The position numbers were made by a program, and so were the translations under genes. Below the pieces are notes generated by a model. It did not search any database, was not told where the DNA came from, and saw only the letters and a list, made by a program, of their open reading frames with translations. From Spisula solida (lineage: Eukaryota > Mollusca > Bivalvia > Venerida > Mactridae): a stretch of DNA of 64,000 nt. The stretch is taken from assembly GCA_947247005.1 (NCBI GenBank), contig OX365948.1, positions 37,142,601 to 37,206,600 on the forward strand. Direction: 5' to 3'. This document shows, piece by piece, positions 51,301-57,822 of this stretch (positions within the stretch are counted from its first letter, which is position 1; each line of letters opens with the position of its first letter).

Positions 51301-53610
51301 CCTTAATTATTCTCCTTTCTGTTTACTAGTTCTTATAAAAAGATCAAGGACCATGTTAGTATATCACACACCTGTCACACTAGCCTCTATGTTAGTATAT
51401 CATACACCTGTCACTTACCCTCTATGTTAGAATATCATACACCTGTCACACTAGCCTCTATGTTAGTATATCATACACCTGTCACACTACCCTTTATGTT
51501 AGTATACCATACACCTGTCACACTAGCCTCTATGTTAGTATATCATACACCTGTCACACTACCCTCTATGTTAGTATATCATACACCTGTCACACTACCC
51601 TCTATGTTAGTATATCATACACCTGTCACACCATCCTCTATGTTAGTATATCATACACCTGTCACACTACCCTCTATGTTGGTATATCACACACCTGTCA
51701 CACTACCCTCTATGTTAGTATATCATACACCTGTCACACCATCCTCTATGTTAGTATATCATACACCTGTCACACTACCCTCTATGTTGGTATATCACAC
51801 ACCTGTCACACTAGCCTCTATGTTGGTATATCATACACCAGTCACACTAGCCTCTATGTTAGTATATCATACACCTGTCACACTACCCTCTATGTTAGTA
51901 TATCATACACCTGTCACACTACCCTCTATGTTAGTATATCATACACCTGTCACACTAGCCTCTTTGTTAGTATATCATACACCTGTCACACTATCCTCTA
52001 TGTTAGTATATCATACACCTGTCACACTAGCCTCTATGTTAGTATATCATACACCTGTCACACTAGCCTCTATGTTAGTATATCATACACCTGTCACACT
52101 AGCCTCTATGTTAGTATATAATACACCTGTCACACTACCCTCTATGTTAGTATATCATACACCTGTCACACTAGCCTCTATGTTAGTATATCACACACCT
52201 GTCACACTAGCCTCTATGTCAGTATATCATACACCTGTCACACTACCCTCTATGTTTGTATAACATACACCTGTCACACTAGCCTCTATGTTAGTATACC
52301 ATACACCTGTCACACTACCCTCTATGTTAGTATATCATACACCTGTCACACTACCCTCTATGTTTGTATATCATACACCTGTCACACTATCCTCTGTGTT
52401 AGTATATCATACACCTGTCACACTACCCTCTATGTTAGTATATCATACACCTGTCACACTACCCTCTATGTTAGTATATCATACACCCGTCACACTAGCC
52501 TCTATGTTAGTATATCATACACCTGTCACACTACCCTCTGTTTATATATTATACACCCGTCACACTACCCTCTATGTTAGTATATCATACACCTGTCACA
52601 CTACCCTCTATGTTAGTATATCATACACCTGTCACACTACCCTCTATGTTAGTATATCATACACCCGTCACACTAGCCTCTATGTTAGTATATCATACAC
52701 CTGTCACACTAGCCTCTATGTTAGTATATCATACACCCGTCACACTAGCCTCTATGTTAGTATATCATACACCCGTCACACTAGCCTCTGTTTATATATC
52801 ATACACCTGTCACACTACCCTCTATGTTAGTATATCATACACCCGTCACACTAGCCTCTATGTTAGTATATCATACACCTGTCACACTACCCTCTGTTTA
52901 TATATTATACACCCGTCACACTACCCTCTATGTTAGTATATCATACACCTGTCACACTAGCCTCTATGTTAGTATATCATACACCTGTCACACTACCCTC
53001 TATGTTAGTATATCATACACCTGTCACACTAGCCTCTCTTCTTTCAGCTACACAATGATGTTACAATGCTGGCAGGAACAAGCAGAAGGACGACCAGAGT
53101 TCAGTGACTTACAATCTAGACTACAATGTATGGTCGATGATACACAGGTATGTACAGTAATATAACACTCATAGTAATACGAGGGATGTCCGGAAAGTTT
53201 TGAGACTGCCTTCATATACTAGTAAACCAAACCCCTAATAGGATATGTTTGAAATTTTACCAGCTGATAGATCAATCTAATACAGACTATTCTTAAAAAT
53301 TTAATTAAGATGCCACGAAGGAAACACATACCACAAACATTATAATAAGTACAGGTAACAACTAACGGAGCACTTTGTAGATGCACGAAGTCATGAACGT
53401 ATTTTAGAGACTGCATGCCTCCACTTTGTGTATACTTCTGGTCACTTTGACACTTATTATTTACAGTATTCATCGAGTTTGCAAGACCTTATGTTACCTT
53501 AAGCTTGTAAATGTGTGCGGTAGTCAGTAATTTGTATGCTTATTTTTTTCCAGATATACATAAACATAGATGAAGAAATGCCATATACAAATATGGACGG
53601 TGAACCTTGA
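24186..53610 (+). CDS. Receptor tyrosine kinase with seven EGF-like modules (gene span, 5' incomplete)
   Basis: Sixteen exons (24186-24314, 24768-24905, 25358-25495, 25747-25884, 26360-26494, 28380-28514, 29477-29626, 31445-31629, 46960-47149, 47400-47510, 48209-48393, 49241-49354, 50211-50281, 50833-50970, 53048-53147, 53554-53610) join with matching phases into 703 codons plus a stop. Order: seven EGF-like modules of eight Cys each, a stalk, one transmembrane helix, juxtamembrane segment, complete kinase, short tail. Kinase hallmarks are LGQGQFG, VAVK, the alpha-C Glu in [21 protein letters not shown] and [11 protein letters not shown], so it should be an active tyrosine kinase at the plasma membrane. 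The kinase resembles Tie/VEGFR/FGFR/RET-type receptors (GGTPY.GM, GYRL..P), and the EGF array resembles MEGF proteins. I cannot place it in a named subfamily. The signal peptide and any earlier exons were not found, although the first visible exon starts in phase 1 and so needs one. Ligand unknown. Confidence 0.93.
24449..24575 (-). mobile_element. tRNA-headed SINE, truncated copy in RTK intron a-b
   Basis: Shares 'gccgagcatagcctttattt', 'ccagtcagctt' and the tRNA-like head (cgcgataaacattgag complement) with the copy at 13522. The 3' body is missing. Confidence 0.75.
24768..24905 (+). CDS. RTK exon b: EGF-like module 2
   Basis: Acceptor ctattgttgcag. It encodes an 8-Cys module starting [11 protein letters not shown], with CGHC in the middle and GFMGEMC at the end. 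The donor G|GTTGGC is weaker than the consensus, but the phase fits both neighbours. The length of 138 bases equals exons c and d. Confidence 0.9.
25358..25495 (+). CDS. RTK exon c: EGF-like module 3
   Basis: Acceptor atattccag and donor G|GTAAGA. 138 bases, eight Cys, with [11 protein letters not shown] at the start, CHHC in the middle and GWTGDKC at the end. Phase 1-1. Confidence 0.92.
25747..25884 (+). CDS. RTK exon d: EGF-like module 4
   Basis: A pyrimidine-rich acceptor ends ccccctttaag and the donor is C|GTAAGT. Eight Cys, starting [11 protein letters not shown] with CGHC and ending GWTGEKC. NTT and NKS are possible N-glycosylation sites. Phase 1-1, 138 bases. Confidence 0.92.
25885..26359. 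other. RTK intron d-e
   Basis: No feature seen beyond the splice sites. Confidence 0.5.
26360..26494 (+). CDS. RTK exon e: EGF-like module 5
   Basis: The acceptor is taken as ctatattgtag before 26360, and the donor is C|GTAAGT. The module starts [10 protein letters not shown], has CGHC and ends GWMGKLC, with eight Cys. A second AG sits at gtgcag a few bases on, but using it would lose the first Cys and shift the phase, so the first is preferred. 135 bases, phase 1-1. Confidence 0.88.
26495..27515. other. RTK intron e-f, left part
   Basis: No EGF-like exon was found here although the spacing would allow one. No repeat recognised. Confidence 0.5.
27528..27605 (+). repeat. tRNA-like SINE head
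   Basis: 'ttagcgcaattgatagaacg' matches the A-box region of a tRNA and 'ggattgagac' approximates a B box. The downstream body was not matched elsewhere in the window. Confidence 0.5.
27930..28292. repeat. 33-bp minisatellite, about 11 units
   Basis: Units of 'ggcgttaatatcaaggacaa' and 'ttccattaaaact', some shortened to 'ggcgttatatcaatgacaat'. The 33-bp period gives open frames on both strands that are not genes. Ends about 90 bases before RTK exon f. Confidence 0.9.
28380..28514 (+). CDS. RTK exon f: EGF-like module 6
   Basis: Acceptor tttgaccag and donor G|GTCAGT. Eight Cys, starting [10 protein letters not shown] with CGNC, then GCRPGW. 135 bases, phase 1-1. The intron before it carries the 33-bp tandem array. 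The intron after it carries a CACAGG foldback element starting 38 bases beyond the exon end. Confidence 0.91.
28552..28671. mobile_element. CACAGG foldback element, copy 2
   Basis: 120 bases with inverted ends CACAGGAACTTGCATA and its complement. Exact 7-bp flanks gtctaag lie at 28545-28551 and 28672-28678. Confidence 0.85.
28895..28965 (-). mobile_element. SINE 3' tail fragment
   Basis: 'ataataataaagattttatt', then 'ttacgaggaaactcatttga', matches the tail of the SINE at 13522. Confidence 0.7.
29477..29626 (+). CDS. RTK exon g: EGF-like module 7
   Basis: Acceptor ataattgtacag and donor G|GTAAGT. Eight Cys, starting [11 protein letters not shown] with CGQC, and ending with QYC followed by TQKAPV. 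150 bases, the longest of the seven, because a short stalk segment follows the last Cys. NGS is a possible N-glycosylation site. Phase 1-1. Confidence 0.92.
   Translation, partial: HVKMEPTVEVVVRHAVNVRIVYHVMEVLGYVRVDVSRTGMVNIVHRKHL
29627..31444. other. RTK intron g-h
   Basis: Contains 'gtcaactctcgttatctcga' at about 30705 with further 'tctcga' words to 30830, resembling one end of a Tigger/pogo-like element, but I did not find the opposite end. Nothing else recognised. Confidence 0.45.
31445..31629 (+). CDS. RTK exon h: stalk, transmembrane helix and start of the cytoplasmic side
   Basis: Acceptor attcggttccag and donor TCT|GTAAGT. After about 25 polar residues ([14 protein letters not shown]) comes a hydrophobic run from [10 protein letters not shown] to IYFLC, then the basic stop-transfer RPRH. 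It starts in phase 1, like the EGF exons, and ends in phase 0, so the shuffling-type phase pattern ends here. It is separated from the kinase by a 15.3-kb intron that holds the TNF-like gene. Confidence 0.93.
31630..32329. other. Left part of the 15.3-kb RTK intron h-i
   Basis: No supported feature before the hAT-like element. Confidence 0.5.
32338..32847. mobile_element. Non-autonomous hAT-like element, 510 bp
   Basis: Termini TAGGGGTG and CACTCCTA (inverted, one mismatch) are flanked by an exact 8-bp duplication gggttctt at 32330-32337 and 32848-32855. The left half repeats 'actattgcaatac'-type words and the right half repeats 'actatcg' words, as in subterminal transposase sites. No transposase frame. 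Confidence 0.88.
33307..33695 (-). CDS. TNF-like ligand last exon: core of TNF homology domain
   Basis: Acceptor tgtttgttttcag; the stop codon is at 33309-33307. About 129 residues with [39 protein letters not shown] and the terminal INIIKV. The spacing of these strands follows the TNF jelly roll. ANTS is a possible N-glycosylation site. Only one Cys pair (ECL, ICA) is present. Confidence 0.78.
33307..39388 (-). CDS. TNF-superfamily-like type II membrane ligand, nested antisense in an RTK intron (gene span)
   Basis: Visible exons on the minus strand are 39388-39215, 36156-36109, 34464-34399 and 33695-33307. The first encodes the start Met, about 30 cytoplasmic residues and a long hydrophobic helix: a type II topology. 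The last three join in frame and encode a stalk and a TNF homology domain of about 150 residues: KVSGSF, the strand [12 protein letters not shown] and a C-terminus with [13 protein letters not shown] closing on INIIKV, matching the usual 'gd.i.v.vs.p.ll....tfGlf.l' ending. Exon 1 ends in phase 0 but exon 36156-36109 begins in phase 1, so at least one exon with length one more than a multiple of three is missing between them; I did not find it. The product should be a trimeric cell-surface or shed cytokine acting on TNF receptors. Family identity rests on pattern recognition. Confidence 0.75.
34399..34464 (-). CDS. TNF-like ligand exon: start of TNF homology domain
   Basis: Minus-strand acceptor ttttatattctag and donor G|GTAAGT. 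66 bases, phase 1-1, encoding [19 protein letters not shown], which runs into ENGSVRY on the last exon. This resembles the first strands of a TNF domain. Confidence 0.68.
34752..34783. repeat. Perfect 32-bp palindrome
   Basis: aattctatagggtatt followed exactly by its reverse complement, in the intron of the TNF-like gene. It could be the head-to-head remnant of a foldback element. Confidence 0.9.
35160..35520. repeat. Diverged tandem duplication of about 175 bp
   Basis: 'agtagtaattgaat.tagg', 'ccaggttttcca', 'agtggg' and 'gcatcactaatg' occur in the same order at 35165-35282 and 35340-35431. The sentence 'caccttgtaaat' then repeats further. Confidence 0.7.
35628..36020. mobile_element. Long foldback element, about 390 bp
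   Basis: The outer arms 'gggtactgttatatcaaagc' and 'ttacgctcaaatt' pair with the complement at 35962-36020. The inner arms 'acacataaacctacca' and 'aaaactgttttcaaa' pair with 35875-35915. The whole element folds on itself around 35845. Confidence 0.75.
36109..36156 (-). CDS. TNF-like ligand stalk exon
   Basis: Minus-strand acceptor ttacttacag and donor G|GTAAGT. 48 bases encode a short polar segment with NVS, a possible N-glycosylation site, and SDIPRY. Both ends are phase 1, matching the next exon. A small exon, supported mainly by its splice sites and phase. Confidence 0.6.
36209..36335. mobile_element. CACAGG foldback element, copy 3
   Basis: 127 bases with the same 20-base terminus as copy 1 and an exact 8-bp target duplication gccgcata at 36201-36208 and 36336-36343. 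It sits about 50 bases upstream of a TNF-like exon on that gene's strand. Confidence 0.92.
36480..36732 (-). mobile_element. Second tRNA-headed SINE type
   Basis: The minus strand starts with 'gatagcctagtggtagagcg', then 'ggtcgcttcgagtgcggg' and a near-perfect B box in 'aggtttgatccctggtcgcg'. The body to 36480 is tentative. Confidence 0.7.
37194..37275 (-). mobile_element. SINE 3' tail fragment
   Basis: 'ataataataatgaagac', then 'cacgaggaaacttatttgac' and 'agaagatcctc', matches the end of the SINE at 13522. Confidence 0.7.
37280..37940. other. Intron sequence, nothing recognised
   Basis: The missing exon of the TNF-like gene must lie between 36157 and 39214; I could not identify it here. 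Confidence 0.4.
37943..38069. repeat. Imperfect inverted repeat of 'gcgataatgcgatagtacg' words
   Basis: The left arm has 'gcgacaatgcgata' and 'gcgatagtacgatggcgac'; the right arm carries their complement, with a turn near 'tcatatcg' at about 38000. It combines a short tandem word with a hairpin of about 55-base arms. Confidence 0.85.
38147..38390. repeat. Interspersed repeat family C, copy 1
   Basis: Shares 'tacgctgata.aggatctga', 'gacactccgta.ggggtcat', 'tcacaaatctgaaagtgc' and 'cctcttacagagtgtag' with 56338-56596, the two copies being clearly diverged. Confidence 0.85.
38848..39152. repeat. 38-bp minisatellite, eight units
   Basis: The unit 'tgttggtacgaatagaaaca' plus 'ctaagacttgtcaataaa' is almost perfectly conserved (the first unit has one change). 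It lies in the first intron of the TNF-like gene, about 60 bases from the donor. Confidence 0.95.
39215..39388 (-). CDS. TNF-like ligand exon 1: cytoplasmic tail and transmembrane anchor
   Basis: The ATG is at 39388-39386 and the donor after 39215 reads CAG|GTAAGT. 58 codons: [13 protein letters not shown], a basic patch (SLRKRW), then a hydrophobic run of about 25 residues ending LVLLALQ. A basic flank on the N-terminal side followed by one helix indicates a signal anchor with the C-terminus outside. A tandem 38-bp array begins about 60 bases into the following intron. Confidence 0.72.
39389..40340. other. Upstream flank of the TNF-like gene, promoter not located
   Basis: AT-rich sequence. 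The 5' UTR and promoter of the minus-strand TNF-like gene should start here, but I saw no clear TATA box or other element. Confidence 0.4.
40350..40885. mobile_element. DNA element with 'cccgtttttccgggac' inverted ends
   Basis: The left 'aaaacccgtttttccgggac' pairs with the right end, complement 'aaaatccgttttccgggatg'. It is inserted inside a degenerate 'tttttgcattgatatgctca' repeat, which continues on both sides with 'tcgatat' at each edge. Confidence 0.55.
40886..41120. repeat. Degenerate tandem repeat ('acttcgatatttttgcattg')
   Basis: About six eroded units of roughly 35 bases. One more lies left of the inserted element at 40310-40355. Confidence 0.6.
41501..41790 (+). mobile_element. Third tRNA-headed SINE type with conserved core
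   Basis: The head carries 'agcggtggtcaagaggtagg' (A box) and 'gacccgggttccatc' (B box). A core follows with 'tctgagcaagaatcttaaac', 'tgctccactcgacc' and 'gaattggtacctatgagg', which resembles core domains of invertebrate SINEs. The exact family is not assigned. Confidence 0.75.
42200..42565. repeat. Old duplication of about 230 bp
   Basis: 'cgctgcggatgagcggacg' with 'ggcggagtc', and later 'cgattgttgtattagcca', is echoed by 'cactgcgaatgagtagat' with 'ggcggagtc' and 'cgatagttgtttgagcca'. Confidence 0.5.
43376..43725 (+). pseudogene. LINE fragment: end of reverse-transcriptase ORF and 3' tail
   Basis: A short frame [18 protein letters not shown] then a stop resembles the C-terminus of Jockey/CR1-like LINE proteins. 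It is followed by a 3' UTR ending 'aaataaagctattatt' and an (att)n tail. The rest of the element is missing or too decayed to see. Confidence 0.45.
43730..46959. other. Right part of the large RTK intron
   Basis: No supported exon. 'cacaatttcctaaaaagtac' occurs twice (about 44720 and 44829), suggesting a small duplication. A run of nine G lies near 45110. Confidence 0.45.
46960..47149 (+). CDS. RTK exon i: juxtamembrane segment and nucleotide-binding lobe
   Basis: Acceptor gtttgtttcag and donor G|GTATAC. It encodes a juxtamembrane stretch with a candidate phosphotyrosine site YEQV, then [11 protein letters not shown], the glycine loop LGQGQFGQV and the beta-3 lysine in VAVK. The Trp-Glu-Ile-x-x-x-x-Leu lead-in is typical of the RTK kinase start. 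Confidence 0.95.
47400..47510 (+). CDS. RTK exon j: alpha-C helix region
   Basis: Acceptor ctacactttcag. The donor is placed at 47510 (G|GTAAGT) rather than three bases earlier, because it is the strong consensus and gives SCNIGGTLYV across the junction. [10 protein letters not shown] holds the alpha-C Glu that pairs with the VAVK lysine. HxNVVxLVGSC is the standard RTK beta-4/beta-5 lead. Confidence 0.94.
47951..48024. mobile_element. MITE family A, truncated copy in an RTK intron
   Basis: 'aagcctttataattggtttt', 'acaccataatagtgga' and the terminus ctgactggactata match the complement of the left part of the copies at 12587 and 55273. Only one end is present. Confidence 0.8.
48209..48393 (+). 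CDS. RTK exon k: hinge and helices D-E
   Basis: Acceptor tatgttaccag and donor [28 protein letters not shown] is the hinge and alpha-D. A short basic insert (HRKRKQK) follows, then [15 protein letters not shown]. The kinase insert is short compared with VEGFR/PDGFR types. Confidence 0.95.
48394..49240. other. RTK intron k-l
   Basis: Nothing recognised. Confidence 0.5.
49241..49354 (+). CDS. RTK exon l: catalytic loop and DFG
   Basis: Acceptor ttatgtttag and donor AGA|GTGAGT. It encodes [13 protein letters not shown], with the AAR form specific to receptor tyrosine kinases, then VADFGLSK and the activation-loop Tyr in DDTYVKTS. Confidence 0.96.
49711..49858. mobile_element. CACAGG foldback element, copy 4
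   Basis: 148 bases, with arms of about 65 bases that are near-perfect inverted copies (CACAGGCCTAAGAAA at the left end). Exact 7-bp flanks atgcaac lie at 49704-49710 and 49859-49865. Its interior differs from copies 1-3. Confidence 0.9.
50211..50281 (+). CDS. RTK exon m: P+1 loop
   Basis: Acceptor ttgtgtatttcag and donor GT|GTAAGT. It encodes [11 protein letters not shown] and TYTIQSDV. The split codon after Asp gives the Val of DVWSFG with exon n. Confidence 0.95.
50833..50970 (+). CDS. RTK exon n: helices F-G
   Basis: Acceptor cattctttcag and donor CT|GTAAGT. It encodes [26 protein letters not shown] and GYRLCRP. The next intron holds the 36-bp minisatellite. Confidence 0.95.
51353..53036. 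repeat. 36-bp minisatellite, about 47 units, in RTK intron n-o
   Basis: The unit contains 'atgttagtatatcatacacc' and 'tgtcacactaccctct', with two main variants (ctaccctct and ctagcctct) and some 34-base units lacking two bases. The period of 36 creates a long open frame encoding a 12-residue repeat, which is not a gene. The array ends 11 bases before the acceptor of exon o. Confidence 0.97.
53048..53147 (+). CDS. RTK exon o: helices H-I, end of kinase
   Basis: The acceptor is cttctttcag, whose pyrimidine tract is continuous with the last minisatellite unit. Donor CAG|GTATGT. It encodes YTMMLQCWQ and the conserved Arg of EGRPEF that closes the kinase fold. Confidence 0.95.
53554..53610 (+). 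CDS. RTK exon p: C-terminal tail and stop
   Basis: Acceptor tttttttccag. It encodes 18 residues, then TGA at 53608-53610. Two tyrosines lie in YINI and YTNM: both fit YxN (GRB2-type SH2 sites), and YTNM also fits YxxM (PI3K p85 site). The tail is very short for an RTK and its position recalls the YVN of Tie receptors. Confidence 0.9.
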   Translation: MYINIDEEMPYTNMDGEP

Positions 53611-54060
53611 CTTGTTAGCAGTTTTACAACGAAAGTATCATTCATTAATCACAGACACTATCTTGGTCAAGTGCTGCAATAATCAAGTGAACAAGACATC
53701 ACTAGGTTCATCAATGGGTTTCTTAGAAGCAGAGAACTAGTTCATTTACATTGAATCAAAACCAGTGCTTGTCATGATCAAAGATATATTTTTAGATAAT
53801 TGTTATGTTTGATATGTGATCCTACAACGAGCAACACCTGTTGTGTTCTAGTTGAAGAAAGCTATAGGTATACATGTGGTTTACATCTACAGAAAACTCC
53901 AGGAATTACATCTTTACAAGAAAAATCAAAACAAATGTCAAGAAATCTTTAATCTTCAAAATAGCCAATGATAAGTCATCCATTCAGTGATTATTTCAAG
54001 ACATGGTGTCCACTGGCAGTTATTTAGTACCTCCTTACTAGGTAATAATAAGGAAATGTT

Positions 54061-54172
54061 TTACAACTTTAAATATGAATTAGACAGTATAATCATACAC
54101 ACTGCGGTATACCGATTTACAACTTTAAATATGAATTAGACAGTATAATCATACACACAGCGGTATACCGGT
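54061..54172. repeat. 56-bp tandem duplication in the RTK 3' UTR
   Basis: 'acaactttaaatatgaatta' through 'gcggtatacc' is repeated twice with one or two changes. Confidence 0.9.
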
Positions 54173-55230
54173 ACACTGGATATTGCGAGTAAATGAGTAA
54201 TGTAGTCATAATATTGTTCAATGATCCATACACAAATGAGATACTTAGCAATACTCCGTACAGTAAAAAATCAATACTCTGTACAGTTACTTGTATCTGT
54301 TTTAGTAAGTATCTTTTTTGTACTTTCGTTATTTTTATTGAAATTTGGACTAATCATATTTGGGCTCATTACAAAAAGAATGCTTAATTTAAAAACAACT
54401 ACTCCTTGGTAATACAATCATTCCAAACACGTTTGAAACATCATAATCAACATTTGATAGTGAGCAGCTGCCCATTTCAAGGGAATTTAGACTTTAACAT
54501 GAATACCTGATACAGTTTGCTGTCTTCTATGGCTATATAAATATTTGAAGATGCTTCATTTAAGATGTGTGAAGGAATCAGTCGTTTGGAAAATATTGTG
54601 TCTGAACTTACACTTTTTCCAGTCCAATGCCGCGAAAAGTAATGATATTACTCAAATTAACATGCAATATCGGTGTACGTTATACCACAGTGATACAGAG
54701 ACATATGATTAATGCATATCTGTGTAATATGACGGTGTATATGGTGTTATGTAGTGATAAGGAGGCTGATGGATTTGAAGTCTGAGAGAAAGTGACTCAA
54801 TGTTGATATGTAGTGGAGAATAATGTGTTAACACATTTACAGTAAACACTCAATAATGTGACCGCCCTTGTGGACCATTGAAAACTAGACTTATTACTGA
54901 GTTGTCTTAGTATTGAAGAAAAATAAAGAGCAAAACAGGACCTGGCATTTGTGATCGTGTTTTCATTTTGAGGTGGTCTTATTATTAGGGTGGTCATTAA
55001 ATATGTGATTTTACTGTACGTACATGTGCTATTGAATGGACACATTGACAAGCTGGGCTTGTTACCTGTATAAATATATGCATAAAGTAGATAAACTTGT
55101 ATATATGATGTGAAATATTTGTATATATTGTAGACAATTTGTATGTAAATATTGGTCAGCATGTGTAGAGTATGACATGTGTTGGGTGTTTATAGATTGT
55201 ATCAAGTCTTATATGTGCAGTTATTTTTTA

Positions 55231-55236
55231 AATAAA
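55231..55236 (+). terminator. Candidate poly(A) signal of the RTK gene
   Basis: AATAAA in an AT-rich stretch, followed closely by a MITE at 55273. It is the best candidate downstream of the stop codon; usage is not shown. Confidence 0.4.
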
Positions 55237-55272
55237 TAATTAAGCATATTGTTGGTGTCCAGTATCCCTACC

Positions 55273-55472
55273 TATAGTCCAGTCAGGGTAAGAATAGAGT
55301 GACGCAGCGGATGAACCCACTATTATGGTGTAAAACCAATTATAAAGGCTTATCCATACTGCTATAATTTCAATGCTTAATTAACATACTATACCTGTTC
55401 AGACAATGGTTGTAATATTTTGTGTCCACATAAACGACTTCGTCACTCTCCCAATATCATAACTGGACTGTA
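55273..55472. mobile_element. MITE family A, copy 2
   Basis: 200 bases with ends tatagtccag and ctggactgta and the interior 'ggtgtaaaaccaattataaa' shared with 12587-12900. It lies just past the candidate RTK poly(A) signal. Confidence 0.88.
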
Positions 55473-55507
55473 CTTATAAACCTTTGCAGTGATCCTAAAT
55501 GTTGTCA

Positions 55508-55680
55508 GATCCCGATCTCCCTAAGCATCTCAAGTAGAAATCTCAAATTGAGCTTTGACTCAAATCAAGAGTCTGGATTTGAGATAAACCTTAAGTTTGA
55601 GCTCCTGACATTTTACTGTAATACACGCAGAATGGTGTTTTTCTATTTTGTGAAGCCAATTTTAAGTCGATTAACCTCCC
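55508..55680. mobile_element. MITE family B, partial copy
   Basis: Starts 'gatcccgatctccctaagca', then 'agtagaaatctcaaattgag', the complement of the right end of the copies at 5553 and 57573. The far terminus is missing. Confidence 0.6.
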
Positions 55681-55689
55681 ATGTAAATT

Positions 55690-56330
55690 AACAAAGAGAA
55701 AAGGCAATACTTGAAGTGAGATTTAGATCAGATGATGATGCTTACGAAGTTATCTCAATCAAGAAATTGGGACCTTTTAATTTAAAAAACAAAAATGTTT
55801 GACACTTTTTGTATATTAATCATGAATTATATTATGATCACCAAGACCAGGCAAGAATTTGTTGAGATGATCATTCTGAATTAGCCTATTAATTCATAAT
55901 GGCTAGCACCAGCCCTGATTAGGCCATACTTATTACACCAGTGTCTACACAGGTTTTCCTATGAGTTGACCTAGTGACTTAGTTTTGTGGTCAAATAATT
56001 GTAGACCCCATATGACCCAATGACCTAGATTTTGTAGAAATGATCATTGTGACAGACAGATTAGACCAAAACATGCGACTTTTAGTGTCTACATTATTAT
56101 GCAGTTGTGCACGGATGATGGGTCGGATGAAGAGAGATCACAATTAAAAGCTCACTTAGCTCAGTTGAATCCCTTATTAATTTAAACTAACTCATAAATT
56201 ACTATTTAACTTAAACTTCCAAGGTAAGTCTCAGTTGATTTTTTGAATTTTAATAATGGCCACTAGCAGTTGCAGCAATGGTCAAAGGGACACAACTCTA
56301 TCTAAAGTCTTACCAATGATAGCAACTTAC
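55690..56330. other. Intergenic between convergent genes, nothing recognised
   Basis: No supported feature. Confidence 0.5.
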
Positions 56331-56337
56331 TCGTACC

Positions 56338-56596
56338 ACAATCTCATTAAAATCAGACCCTTATTACACTTCACTACATTACGCTGATACAGGATCTGAG
56401 GACACTCCGTACGGGGTCATGTCAATGTGAACTTTACTTTATCCAATCAAATCGCTTCTTTCACAAATCTGAAAGTGCGATGAAACTCTACTAAGGCTAT
56501 GTCAAGTCATTGCGTGCCAGAGAGGTCATTTTAACATGACCTCTTACAGAGTGTAGTCAGATTTCTTAAATAGCTTAAAGGAATGGTGCAAATCTT
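56338..56596. repeat. Interspersed repeat family C, copy 2
   Basis: Colinear with 38147-38390 over about 250 bases. Outer limits and termini are not resolved. Confidence 0.85.
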
Positions 56597-56821
56597 AGAA
56601 TCTGATTTAAATGAGACTGCTTGTACCATAACTAGTTAGTAGATTGTACAATATATTAGAACAACTGGATATACGACCAACGGTTGCACAGAAATAGCAC
56701 AGACAAATTGGTATTGACTAACCTCAAGCATGACTCCAATACAGCCCCCATATACTATGTATCTGGGGGTATAATTACTATTTGGATTTACATAACATAG
56801 AATAAACTATAATGTCAATTT

Positions 56822-57098
56822 CAGGGGTTCTACTGAGGCATAATGCCCAATCCTGAATATTAGACGCAAGTCTGTTTTGAATGCCATAAGTACACATATC
56901 TACACCAAAACTCAGTTTCAAACATAGTTCTATTGTCGAAATTTAGCATAAAAAGTTTCAAATGACCATAACTCAGTCAATATTAGGTATATTTCTTTCA
57001 AATAACTTTTATTTTCTGCAAAAAAGTTCATTCTTTCTATTGCAGCAAATCCGGAATTCCGGATTAATCCGGAATTATCCGGAATAATAGGACCCCTG
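56822..57098. mobile_element. hAT-like MITE with CAGGGGT termini
   Basis: Ends CAGGGGTTCTA and TAGGACCCCTG are inverted with one mismatch. The right part has nested 'aatccggaatt' palindromes. 277 bases, no frame. Target duplication not clear. A diverged relative may lie at 58135-58345. Confidence 0.65.
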
Positions 57099-57572
57099 TG
57101 TAATATACACTGTAAAGTATAATCACTACAACACTTTAAATTATAAGAGATCATTTAATAACACAGTGACTAACTTTATTAAGATTTTGAATGCAATAAA
57201 TAATAAATGCACTACATTATAATAACTACAGTATGTTTATATCATACTCAGTGTAGATCTTATCTGGAGAACAATCAACAAACTTTACATGGAGTTTCAC
57301 TAGCCAAGGAATTTCAACACTCATTTTGACAAAAAAATAATATCAAAGATGACATCATGTACCGAAAAGTTGTAAGATTTGATGAATGTTTGTCCAAATA
57401 TCCGATCTACAATGAATACTCGTTGTAATACATGTGAACACATAAATAAAATACTAACAGTTAAGTCAGGCAACAAAGCAGAACTAGAATGGTATTTGAC
57501 ACCATGAATGTTTCATCTTATTCTCAAATAAAGTCATATTCAAAGGAGATACAGTAGAACTTTGACACACCA

Positions 57573-57822
57573 GGGTCCGATCTCCCTAAGCTAAATATCA
57601 TCTCAAATATTGTAATTCGTCTTTGAGGTAATTTCCATGAGAGGCTGGACTTAAAATTGGCATCACATCACAACACGGAAACATCATTCTGCAGTACATT
57701 TATTACAGTAAAACCTCAAGTGCTTGAACTTCATATCTGTCTAAAATTCAGACTCTGATTTGAGCAAAACCTCAATTTGAGTTGAGATTTCTACTTGAGA
57801 TGCTTCAGGAGATCGTGGCCAG
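57573..57822. mobile_element. MITE family B, copy 2
   Basis: 'gggtccgatctccctaagc' at the left and 'gcttcaggagatcgtggcc' at the right are inverted termini. The interior is colinear with 5553-5784. Confidence 0.7.

Larger units (their letters stand above)
53611..55250 (+). other. RTK 3' untranslated region (probable extent)
   Basis: No coding signal follows the TGA. The first convincing poly(A) signal I noted in this direction is AATAAA at 55231-55236, which would give a 3' UTR of about 1.6 kb. An AT-rich direct duplication lies inside it at 54061-54172. The true end needs cDNA evidence. Confidence 0.45.

Noticed and set aside
51424..52936. Long open frames encoding a 12-residue repeat ([12 protein letters not shown] type)
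   Set aside because: They are produced by the 36-bp minisatellite period in an RTK intron. All shifts between frames come from 34-base units, and there is no start context or conserved domain.
51353..53036. CRISPR-like array of regular repeats
   Set aside because: The units are contiguous with no unique spacers, and the setting is a eukaryotic intron; it is a minisatellite.
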